From Streptomyces koelreuteriae (GTDB lineage Bacteria > Actinomycetota > Actinomycetes > Streptomycetales > Streptomycetaceae), in NCBI RefSeq assembly GCF_018604545.1, contig NZ_CP075896.1, positions 1,054,001 through 1,118,000 on the forward strand: a DNA stretch of 64,000 nt, written 5' to 3'. Positions 57,667-64,000 of the stretch are shown here, piece after piece; position 1 is the first letter of the stretch, and every line of letters begins with the position of its first letter. Made by a program: the position numbers and the translations under genes. The notes beneath the pieces were generated by a model that was not told the origin of the DNA, searched no databases, and worked only from the letters and a program-made list of their open reading frames with translations.

Positions 57667-58509
57667 TCAGGCGCGTTTGCGGAAAACGTCGGCGTGTTCG
57701 TCGGCCCATCGGGCGAAGGTGCGGGCCGGGCGGCCGGTGATCTTCTCCACGGTGCCGGAGACCGTACGGCCCACCTCGGGGGTGTTCCCGTACGCCTCCA
57801 GCAGGAAGCCGATCACGTCCTCGGGGAGGTACGCGGCCCGCCACTGGGCGACGGCCTGCTCCTCGGTCAGTTCGACCAGGGCGATCTCCCGGCCGGCCGC
57901 GGCGGCGACGGCCTTCACCTTGTCGCCTACGGTGAGCACTTCGGGGCCGGTGATCACATACTCCTGGCCCGCGTGGCCCTCCTCCGTGAGGGTGACCGCG
58001 GCGACGGCTCCGATGTCGCCCTCGTGGACCATGGCACTCAGCCGTTCGACGAACGGCTCCCGTACCTCGCCCGCCGACCGGATCCCGTCCGCCCACTCCA
58101 GGGCGTTGGCCATGAACTCGACGGGCATGAGCACGGTCCAGCTCACCGCGTCGTCGCCGCGCACCGCGTCCTCCAGCGGGGTGGGCCCGCCGCCGTGCAG
58201 CACGGTGATCCGGCGGACACCTGCCGAGCGGGCCAGTTCCAGGATCCGGGGGCCGGTCTCCAACGGGGTGAAGGCCGCCCCGCCGAAGGTGATCAGGTGA
58301 AGTCCGGTGATCCCCTCCAGGGCGGGGGCCAGGCTGCCCGGGTCGGTCAGGTCGCCCTCGACGACCTCGACACCGTCCGGGAGGACGGCCTTCGCGGCGT
58401 CCCGTGTGAGGGCACGGACCGCGTGGCCCCGGGCGAGCAGTTCGGCGACCACCTGGCGGCCGACGGTTCCGGTGGCACCGGTGACAAGGATCTTCTGCGT
58501 CTGCGTCAT
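57667..58509 (-). CDS. NmrA-like NAD(P)-binding oxidoreductase
   Basis: Atypical short-chain dehydrogenase of 280 residues. The dinucleotide motif is ILVTGATGTVGRQVVAELLARGHAVRALTRD; there is no YxxxK, as usual in the NmrA/QOR2 group, which act as redox sensors or quinone reductases. PVEFMANALEWADGIRSAG and VHEGDIGAVAAVTLTEEGHAGQEYVITGP are family stretches. Start ATG at 58509. It is 141 bp upstream of the YceI gene, with a palindrome between. Confidence 0.88.
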   Translation of the reverse strand: MTQTQKILVTGATGTVGRQVVAELLARGHAVRALTRDAAKAVLPDGVEVVEGDLTDPGSLAPALEGITGLHLITFGGAAFTPLETGPRILELARSAGVRRITVLHGGGPTPLEDAVRGDDAVSWTVLMPVEFMANALEWADGIRSAGEVREPFVERLSAMVHEGDIGAVAAVTLTEEGHAGQEYVITGPEVLTVGDKVKAVAAAAGREIALVELTEEQAVAQWRAAYLPEDVIGFLLEAYGNTPEVGRTVSGTVEKITGRPARTFARWADEHADVFRKRA

Positions 58510-58615
58510 GCCACGACCGTAGGAACCCTTGCGGTCAGCTTCTGTCCGCGACCGCCTGCCGAGTCCGGCGCGGAGAGCGGCCCCGTACCGGAGGGCCTAG
58601 GTCGTGTCCGCAAAG

Positions 58616-59191
58616 TCAGGGGAGCCAGAGGCGTAGGCAGGCGAGGGTGACCATGGCTTGGTAGTGGCGGGCGCGTTTGTCGTAGCGAGTGGCCAGGGCC
58701 TTGTTGTGCTTGAGCTTGTTGAAGCAGCGCTCGACGAGGTTGCGGCGCCGGTAGGTGGTCCGGTCGAGTCGGCAGAGGCTTTCGCCTCGGCGGATGCGGC
58801 CGTTGATCTGGTCGATCCGCTCTGGGATCGCGGCTCTGATGCCCCGCCGACGCAGGTAGGAGCGGATCTTCGTGGACGAGTAGCCCTTGTCCGCGACGAC
58901 CCGATCGGGCCGCGTTCTGGGCCGGCCGGGCCCGCGTCGGCTGACGCTGATGCGGGCCATGACCTGCTCGAACTGGGTGCAGTCGTTGACGTTCCCAGCG
59001 GTCAGGGTAAAGGCGAGCGGCCGGCCCTGCCCATCACAGGCCAGGTGGATCTTCGTAGTCAGCCCGCCACGGGACCGGCCGATCGCCTCGCCCGGCCAGA
59101 GCCCCCTTTCGGGCCCCGGCCGCATGCTGGTGAGCCCGCACAGTCGTGGAGTCGACGCAGACGACAGTCCAGTCCACGGCGCCCACGGCAT
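58616..59191 (-). CDS. IS5-family transposase, C-terminal part (orfB)
   Basis: Second half of the transposase, meaningful from about 59105 onward. It contains GEAIGRSRGGLTTKIHLACDG, the second catalytic Asp in VVADKGYSS, and the Glu in RRNLVERCFNKLKHNK. The stop codon overlaps the left inverted repeat. To join orfA a +1 (or -2) shift is needed near the run CGAAAGGGGGC. Confidence 0.85.
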   Translation of the reverse strand: MPWAPWTGLSSASTPRLCGLTSMRPGPERGLWPGEAIGRSRGGLTTKIHLACDGQGRPLAFTLTAGNVNDCTQFEQVMARISVSRRGPGRPRTRPDRVVADKGYSSTKIRSYLRRRGIRAAIPERIDQINGRIRRGESLCRLDRTTYRRRNLVERCFNKLKHNKALATRYDKRARHYQAMVTLACLRLWLP

Positions 59192-59447
59192 CGCAGTGCT
59201 GCTGGACCTGGGCCAGCAGCCGGTCCCAGGTGCCGTCTGCCGACCAGCGGCGGAAACGTTCGTAGACCGTCTTCCACGGGCCGTAACGCTCAGGCAGGTC
59301 CCGCCAGGCCGCCCCCGTGGACAGCTTCCACAGGATGCCGTTGACCACCTGCCGACGATCCCGCACCGGACGCCCCATCCGCGGAGGAGCCAGCAACGGC
59401 TCGATCACCGCCCACGACTCATCAGTCAGCTCATGACGACGCACCAC
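59034..59447 (-). CDS. IS5-family transposase, N-terminal part (orfA)
   Basis: First half of the transposase, from a GTG at 59447 or 59444 (VRRHELTDESWAVIEPLL). It carries the DUF4096-like region WKLSTGAAWRDLPERYGPWKTVYERFRRW and the first catalytic Asp in VCVDSTTVRAHQHAAGARKG. Its own frame closes at 59034 with unrelated residues after the G-run, as usual for two-frame IS5 elements. Confidence 0.85.
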   Translation of the reverse strand: MVRRHELTDESWAVIEPLLAPPRMGRPVRDRRQVVNGILWKLSTGAAWRDLPERYGPWKTVYERFRRWSADGTWDRLLAQVQQHCDAVGAVDWTVVCVDSTTVRAHQHAAGARKGALAGRGDRPVPWRADYEDPPGL

Positions 59448-59484
59448 GAACCAACCAACGACGCCGCCACTTTGCGGACACGAC

Positions 59485-60351
59485 CTAGGCGGGCCGGTAC
59501 AGGTCCCGGACCTCGGGGCGTTGCCGGAAGCCGGCCGCCTCGTACGTGGCGACGGCACCGGCGTTGGAGCTCGGGGTGCAGACGAGCGCGCTCGAGGAGC
59601 CCAGCTCCCGGAGTGCGGCCGCCGCGGCGACGGTGATCGCCCTGCCGTAGCCGTGACGGCGATGTTCCCGGTGCACACCCATCGGTTCGAGCAACCCGGG
59701 CCTTCCCGGACCGGCCGACCACACCGTCACCGCCGCCACCGCGTCGCCCTGGTCGTCGTAGGCGATCAGACACCGGGCGTCGGCGTACGGCGGTCCGGCC
59801 GCCATCGCGTGCCAGAGCCCGTCCGTGAACGTCGACCCGTCGAACGACGCCCGCTGTACGGCGGCCCGGACATGTGCTTGCTCCGGCCCGACCACCTCGA
59901 TCCGTACGCCCGGATCCTTCACCGGCTCCGTGAGATCGCGCCGCAACGGGGTCCACGGCTCGTCGGTGTTCCAGCCGTGCTCGGACAACAGGTCCTGGAC
60001 CAGTGCGCCCGTCGGCGCCTCGACGTTCACCTTTCCCTCGGGCAGAACGCCGCGTTCCGGGTCTGTCACGTCCGCGACCAGCTGCCGTGCCAGCTCTGCG
60101 TCCCGATGAGCGGCGGGAGCGATCGTCAGCCGGAGCAGCCCGGGGCCGTCCAGCAGCCCGACGGCGAGGATCCGTCCGTCACGGCTCCAGGTCCGGACCG
60201 CCGCCGCGGTCGCTTCCGCACCCGACCTCCAGAACCATCCCAGGTCGCCCGGATGCAGTTGCATCGGCGCCCCCTCGTACTGCCACTCCCGCAGCACACC
60301 CACGGCCTCGCCCAGCCCGTCGACTTCCGGCTCGCCCAAGACAATCGCCAT
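59485..60351 (-). CDS. GNAT-family N-acetyltransferase
   Basis: Acetyl-CoA-dependent transferase of 288 residues. The acetyl-CoA motif V/A is LLEPMGVHREHRRHGYGRAITVAAAAALRELG, with the pyrophosphate loop HREHRRHGYG, and the C-terminal TPSSNAGAVATYEAAGF is typical. An N-terminal second GNAT-like half is likely (residues 1-140, GLLRLTIAPAAHRD). ATG at 60351. Its TAG stop is formed by the TA at the edge of the IS5 element plus the terminal G of the insertion; the sequence before insertion would also have read TAG. The protein is therefore intact. Confidence 0.88.
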   Translation of the reverse strand: MAIVLGEPEVDGLGEAVGVLREWQYEGAPMQLHPGDLGWFWRSGAEATAAAVRTWSRDGRILAVGLLDGPGLLRLTIAPAAHRDAELARQLVADVTDPERGVLPEGKVNVEAPTGALVQDLLSEHGWNTDEPWTPLRRDLTEPVKDPGVRIEVVGPEQAHVRAAVQRASFDGSTFTDGLWHAMAAGPPYADARCLIAYDDQGDAVAAVTVWSAGPGRPGLLEPMGVHREHRRHGYGRAITVAAAAALRELGSSSALVCTPSSNAGAVATYEAAGFRQRPEVRDLYRPA

Positions 60352-60395
60352 GCCCCGATGACACACCACGGCACCGACAGTCCGCACTCGGTTTC

Positions 60396-61481
60396 CTACC
60401 GGCTCCGGACGGGCTCCGGCGGTCCTCCCTCGTACGCCGCCCGCAGCACGGCCAGGGCCCCGTCCGCCGTCACCGGGCGGGGGTTGGCGTACGGCTCGCC
60501 CGCGACCCGGGCCGCCGCCGGTGCCAGGTCGGTTTCCGTGAGGCCGAGTTCGGCGAGGGACCGCGGTGCGCCGAGACGTCCGGCCAGCTCCCACAGGGCG
60601 CGCGGCACGTCGTCGGTGCCGAGGGCCCGCCCCAGTACGGTCAACGCCTCCGGCGCGGCGGGGGCGTTGTAGACCAGGGCGTACGGCAGCACGACGGTGT
60701 GGGTCTCGGCGTGCGGCAACCCGAAGGTGCCGCCCAGCACATGGCACATCTTGTGGTGCAGCCCCATCGTGGTCGCGCCGAGGCACGCGCCGCACAGCCA
60801 GGCCGCGTACAGCGCCCGGCCGCGCGCGTCCAGGTCCTGTGGGTCTTCGACCAGGTGCGGCAGTGCCCCGGCCATCGCCCGTACGCCCTCCTCGGCCATG
60901 ACCGAGACGAGCGGCGAGGCGTCCGGGGCGTACAGCGCCTCGACGGCGTGCGCGAGCGCGTTGACGCCGCTGGTCACGGTCAGCGGCACGGGCAGGGAGA
61001 GGGTGAGGCGGGGGTCGTAGACGACGCTGCGGGGCTGGACGACCGGGTCGCGGCCGGTGCGCTTGGCGCCGTGCTCGGTCAGGCCCCAGACCGGCGTCAT
61101 CTCGGAGCCCGAGTAGGTCGACGGTACGGCGATCAACGGCAGCCCGGTGCGCAGGGCGACGGCCTTGCCGAGCCCGATGGCGGAGCCGCCGCCGACCGCG
61201 ACGCAACCGTCCGCCCCGGCCGCGCGCACCGCCTCCACGGCCCGTTCGGCGTCCTCGGCGGGTACGTGCATCCGGGCCTCGGCGTGCAGTCCGACGCAGG
61301 CGTCGCCGAGCGCGTCCGCCACCGCGCGGGCGACCGTCTCGCCCCTGCTGCCGCACACCACGAGCAGCCGCCGCAGGCCCAGGCGTGCGGCCTCGCCCGG
61401 GGTCGCGGTGACGGCCGCGCCGGGCCGGAAGACGACTCGCACGGGCCTGGTCTCGTAGGAGAACTCGTTCCGGAACGTCAT
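60396..61481 (-). CDS. Maleylacetate reductase
   Basis: Iron-containing alcohol dehydrogenase family, 361 residues. Reduces maleylacetate to 3-oxoadipate in the hydroxyquinol pathway. Motifs: VAVGGGSAIGLGKAVAL (cofactor), VPSTYSGSEMTPVWGLTE, and the metal region GLHHKMCHVLGGTFGLPHAETH. The ATG overlaps the stop of the intradiol dioxygenase (ATGA), fixing the functional assignment: ring cleavage product is its substrate. Last gene of the operon. Confidence 0.93.
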   Translation of the reverse strand: MTFRNEFSYETRPVRVVFRPGAAVTATPGEAARLGLRRLLVVCGSRGETVARAVADALGDACVGLHAEARMHVPAEDAERAVEAVRAAGADGCVAVGGGSAIGLGKAVALRTGLPLIAVPSTYSGSEMTPVWGLTEHGAKRTGRDPVVQPRSVVYDPRLTLSLPVPLTVTSGVNALAHAVEALYAPDASPLVSVMAEEGVRAMAGALPHLVEDPQDLDARGRALYAAWLCGACLGATTMGLHHKMCHVLGGTFGLPHAETHTVVLPYALVYNAPAAPEALTVLGRALGTDDVPRALWELAGRLGAPRSLAELGLTETDLAPAAARVAGEPYANPRPVTADGALAVLRAAYEGGPPEPVRSR

Positions 61482-62347
61482 GCGGCAGGCTCCAGGACGA
61501 GGTCGAAGCGGGCGAGCCGGAAGGGGTTCGGCACGCCGAACTCCTTCGCCAGGGAGGGGTCGTCGGTCTCCGCGAAGTCCTTGACCAGGCTCTGCTTCAC
61601 GGCGAACACCGCGTCGGTGTCCAGGTACTCCCCGCCCGCCACGAAGATATGGGTGGTGACGGGCGTGTGTCCCTCGGCCGCGGCGATGAAGTGGATGTGC
61701 GCGGGACGGTAGGGGTGCCGACCGGTCGCGTGTAGCAGACCGCCGACCGGACCGTCGGTGGGGATGGGGTACGCGGCCGGAACGCAGGTGCGGAACCAGA
61801 AGCGGCCATCGGCGTCGGCGGTGAACAGCCCGCGTCCGTTGCCCGCGGGCTGGACGCCGGGCTGCTGGACGTCGTAGTAGCCCTTGTCGTCGGCCTGCCA
61901 GACGTCGACGACGGCACCGGGCAACGGTGTGCCGTCCCGCGCCAGTACCCGGCCGCTGATCACACACGTCTCGCCGCCGCCCACCAGGTCGATGTCGGCG
62001 CCGAGTTCACGGACCGGCGACTCGGTCATGTGGAAGGGCCCCAACACGGTCGACTCGGTGGCCCCGGGCGCACGGTCGCCGTTGACGGTCTCCACCAGCA
62101 TGGACAGGCCGAGCACGTCCGACAGCAGGATGAACTCCTGCCGGGTGTCGGTGCAGGCCTGCCCCGTCGCCGTCAGGAAGTCGATCGCCCGCTCCCACTC
62201 CTCCTGCGTGAGCCGGGTCTCCCGCGCGAAGTCGTGCAGATGGCGGACGAGTCCGGTGAGCAGCTCACGCAGCCGCGGGTCGGCGGTTCCGCGGAGGCTG
62301 GCGAGGGCCTGCTCGGTGACGCCGGTCCCCGTCGCGTCGGTGGTCAT
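61478..62347 (-). CDS. Intradiol ring-cleavage dioxygenase (hydroxyquinol 1,2-dioxygenase type)
   Basis: Fe(III) dioxygenase of 289 residues that should open hydroxyquinol to maleylacetate. An N-terminal helical linker domain (residues 1-100, LLTGLVRHLHDFARETRLTQEEWERAIDFL) is followed by the beta-sandwich. Iron ligands are two Tyr (KGYYDVQ and AAYPIPTDGPVG) and two His (RPAHIHFI). TESTVLGPFHM is a family signature. ATG has GGGGAG upstream. It lies between the monooxygenase and the maleylacetate reductase. Confidence 0.93.
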   Translation of the reverse strand: MTTDATGTGVTEQALASLRGTADPRLRELLTGLVRHLHDFARETRLTQEEWERAIDFLTATGQACTDTRQEFILLSDVLGLSMLVETVNGDRAPGATESTVLGPFHMTESPVRELGADIDLVGGGETCVISGRVLARDGTPLPGAVVDVWQADDKGYYDVQQPGVQPAGNGRGLFTADADGRFWFRTCVPAAYPIPTDGPVGGLLHATGRHPYRPAHIHFIAAAEGHTPVTTHIFVAGGEYLDTDAVFAVKQSLVKDFAETDDPSLAKEFGVPNPFRLARFDLVLEPAA

Positions 62348-62366
62348 GTCGGCTCCCCTTCGTCGA

Positions 62367-62404
62367 CGTCCGCTTCCTCCATGAGGCGTCCGCTTCCTCC
62401 ATGA
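62367..62404 (-). repeat. 18-bp direct repeat carrying a Shine-Dalgarno sequence
   Basis: CGTCCGCTTCCTCCATGA occurs at 62367-62384 and 62387-62404, a 20-bp period, between the monooxygenase and dioxygenase genes. On the coding (minus) strand each copy reads TCATGGAGGAAGCGGACG, so GGAGGAA is duplicated upstream of the dioxygenase start. Confidence 0.85.
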
Positions 62405-62412
62405 TTGCGCGT

Positions 62413-64000
62413 TCAAGCGTGACCGAGGATCCGCCGCAGCGTGTCCGCGAGCAGTTCTCCGGCGTCCGGAGCAGCGGACGCGTGCCGGAAGGCGACGAAG
62501 CCGTCCGGGCGTACGAGGAGGGCGCCGCTGTCCGTGATCTCGCGCAGCCGCGCCCAGTCGCCGTACGGGTCCTCGTACTCCTGCCCGGGACCGATCACCA
62601 CGGTGGCGATCTCGATGTCCTGGGCCTCGGCCGCGCGCACCCAGTCCTCTCCCCCGATGCCGGTCAGCAGGGTGAAGCGGCCCCGGCCGACCGTGTCGAG
62701 GGTGGAGAGCGTGCGGCTGCCGGAGGTGATCCAGGCGTGCGGGAGCCGGGCGCCGGGGCGGGAGGACGGCTGGTGGTGCAGCTCGGGGTCGCGGGCGAAG
62801 CCGGGGTCGGGCGTGCCGTCCGGGACGATCGCGGCGGAGCTCTCGGCGGGATAGCGCTGGTTGAGGTCGACGCCGTGCGCGTTGAACTCGTACACCTTGA
62901 AGGCGATCGCCTCGCGCAGTTGAGCGCGCTGCTTCTCGGCGGCCTCGGTGGCGTCCTTGCGGGCGGCGATGTTGGCCCAGAGCTGCTCGGGGGTCTGCGG
63001 GGAGAGGCCGTCGAGGGCCTCGAAGACCGGGGCGGTCTCGCGGATGGACTGGTTGGCGCGGGTGACGATCTGCCGGCCGATGGGCGCGCGTTCGGCGGTG
63101 TAGCTGTCGAGCAGCCTGGGGTGGGCGGTGCCGTCGAGGACGAGCTTGAGCTTCCAGGCCAGGTTGTAGGCGTCCTGGATGGAGGTGTTGGAGCCGAGGC
63201 CGTTGGACGGAGGATGGCGGTGCACGGCGTCTCCGGCGCAGAAGACACGGCCGCTCGCGTACCTCTCCGCGTACATCTCGTTGACCGTCCACGCGGAGGA
63301 CGACTTGATGGTCACGGGGATGTCGTCGTCGCCGACGAGCTTGCGGACGACGGATTCGGCGTACGCGGTGGTCAGATCGGGGGCGCCCGCGGTGACGTCG
63401 TAGCCCCACACGATCAGCCACTCGTTCCAGGGCCGGACGCAGCGCACCAGACCGGCGCCGATGCCGCCGACCGTCGCGCCGGGCGCGAGCACCCAGTAGA
63501 GGGTGGAGGGGCGGTGGGCGGTGTACCGCGTCAGGTCCGCCTCGAACACGATGTTGACGCTGCCGGCCACGCCCATCTGGCCGCCCATCGGCAGCCCGGC
63601 GTCCGCGGCGACCTTCGACCGTCCGCCGTCGGCGCCGATCAGGTACTTGGCGCGGATCTCGTACGTGTCCCCGCGCAGCCGGTCGCGGACGGTGGCCGTG
63701 ACGCCGTCCGCGTCCTGGGTGTGGGACAGGTACTCGGTCTCGAAACGCAGCCGGGTGCCCCGGGCGATGGCCGCGTCCACGAGGACCGGCTCCATGAGGT
63801 GCTGCGGCATGTCGCACATGCGGGTGGGGCTGGCGAGTTCGTGTTCCGCCTGCACGAGCGGGTCGTTGCCCCAGGAGCGCACCCGGCCCAGTTCCTCGCC
63901 CGCCAGGCTGGTGCAGAAGGTCGTGTTGCCCATCAGGTGCTGCGGGGTCGCCTGCGCGACGACCTCCTGCTCCACGCCGAGGTCGCGCAGCACCTCCATG
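62413..64000 (-). CDS. FAD-dependent aromatic monooxygenase (5' end outside window)
   Basis: Flavoprotein hydroxylase, expected to convert resorcinol or a similar phenol to hydroxyquinol. 528 codons are visible; the N-terminal GxGxxG Rossmann motif is missing because the gene begins beyond base 64000. The second FAD signature GRVFCAGDAVHRHPPSNGLGSNTSIQDAYNLAWKLKL and the DG motif KYLIGADGGRSKVA are intact, and the C-terminal thioredoxin-like domain (RFTLLTGIGGEDWV) is that of the phenol hydroxylase/TfdB group. It starts the hydroxyquinol operon in this window. Confidence 0.92.
   Translation of the reverse strand, partial: MEVLRDLGVEQEVVAQATPQHLMGNTTFCTSLAGEELGRVRSWGNDPLVQAEHELASPTRMCDMPQHLMEPVLVDAAIARGTRLRFETEYLSHTQDADGVTATVRDRLRGDTYEIRAKYLIGADGGRSKVAADAGLPMGGQMGVAGSVNIVFEADLTRYTAHRPSTLYWVLAPGATVGGIGAGLVRCVRPWNEWLIVWGYDVTAGAPDLTTAYAESVVRKLVGDDDIPVTIKSSSAWTVNEMYAERYASGRVFCAGDAVHRHPPSNGLGSNTSIQDAYNLAWKLKLVLDGTAHPRLLDSYTAERAPIGRQIVTRANQSIRETAPVFEALDGLSPQTPEQLWANIAARKDATEAAEKQRAQLREAIAFKVYEFNAHGVDLNQRYPAESSAAIVPDGTPDPGFARDPELHHQPSSRPGARLPHAWITSGSRTLSTLDTVGRGRFTLLTGIGGEDWVRAAEAQDIEIATVVIGPGQEYEDPYGDWARLREITDSGALLVRPDGFVAFRHASAAPDAGELLADTLRRILGHA

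Larger units (their letters stand above)
58600..59485. mobile_element. IS5-family insertion sequence (886 bp)
   Basis: Perfect 17-bp terminal inverted repeats GGTCGTGTCCGCAAAGT at 58600-58616 and 59469-59485, each flanked by TA (58598-58599 and 59486-59487), the expected target duplication of the IS427-like subgroup. Two overlapping minus-strand reading frames encode a DDE transposase. The right-hand TA lies in the stop codon of the GNAT gene. Confidence 0.93.

Overview
The window reads as Streptomyces chromosome, probably an arm region. GC is very high, codon third positions are mostly G or C, GTG and TTG starts are common, genes overlap at ATGA junctions, and twin-arginine secreted enzymes, MHS-type transporters and the short intergenic repeat typical of the genus are present. 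About 56 protein genes are packed with no gene-free stretch above 300 bp. I saw no tRNA, rRNA or CRISPR. From memory, the order tkt-tal-zwf-opcA-pgi-gnd and the ribA-like/PTPS-like block match the S. coelicolor SCO6649-SCO6663 neighbourhood; this needs a search to confirm.

Layout. 1-5926: a 5'-truncated GH2 beta-galactosidase, then a TAT-exported metallophosphatase with a LamG-like tail and a TAT-exported PHP metallohydrolase. 5970-11210: PaaX-type regulator, then a minus-strand operon SDR / amidohydrolase / acyl-CoA ligase / MaoC hydratase, with a divergent MarR regulator. 11291-14831: operon of MHS transporter, secreted alpha/beta hydrolase and IclR regulator. 14899-19516: two unassigned genes, one a 1208-residue protein with tandem Gly/Thr/Ser repeats, the other with a possible caspase-like His/Cys pair. 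19653-21047: secreted GH16 glucanase with a CBM6-like module behind a LacI-type operator. 21119-22024: AraC regulator. 22182-31177: a pentose-phosphate operon (tkt, tal, zwf, opcA, pgi, NAD-type gnd, a histidine phosphatase).

31247-42333 holds a beta-helix membrane protein, a shikimate/quinate catabolic locus (3-dehydroshikimate dehydratase fused to an HPPD-like domain, shikimate dehydrogenase, TetR, ShiA-like transporter), two VOC proteins, a beta-lactamase-fold hydrolase and a LYS1/LYS9-like saccharopine dehydrogenase pair.

42492-49779 is the most interesting block. It has a GTP cyclohydrolase II with Met120 at the catalytic Tyr position (predicted to stop at the formylated intermediate FAPy), a creatininase/ArfB-fold amidohydrolase that could deformylate FAPy, a PTPS-fold protein lacking the zinc site and catalytic Cys, a GT4 glycosyltransferase, a methyltransferase, a UPF0104-type membrane protein, an MDR reductase and a CDP-alcohol phosphatidyltransferase. 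Together they suggest an uncharacterised GTP-derived, glycosylated and perhaps lipid-linked metabolite.

49799-58509 has HxlR/Rid, a solute-binding lipoprotein divergent from a CooC-like ATPase, an EF-G paralogue with a candidate leader peptide and a perfect 17-bp hairpin, a YceI protein and an NmrA-like oxidoreductase. 58600-59485 is an IS5-family element that landed in the stop codon of a GNAT gene. 60396-64000 is a hydroxyquinol/resorcinol operon (flavin monooxygenase cut by the window end, intradiol dioxygenase, maleylacetate reductase). The two aromatic loci and the pentose-phosphate operon suggest a region devoted to plant-derived carbon.
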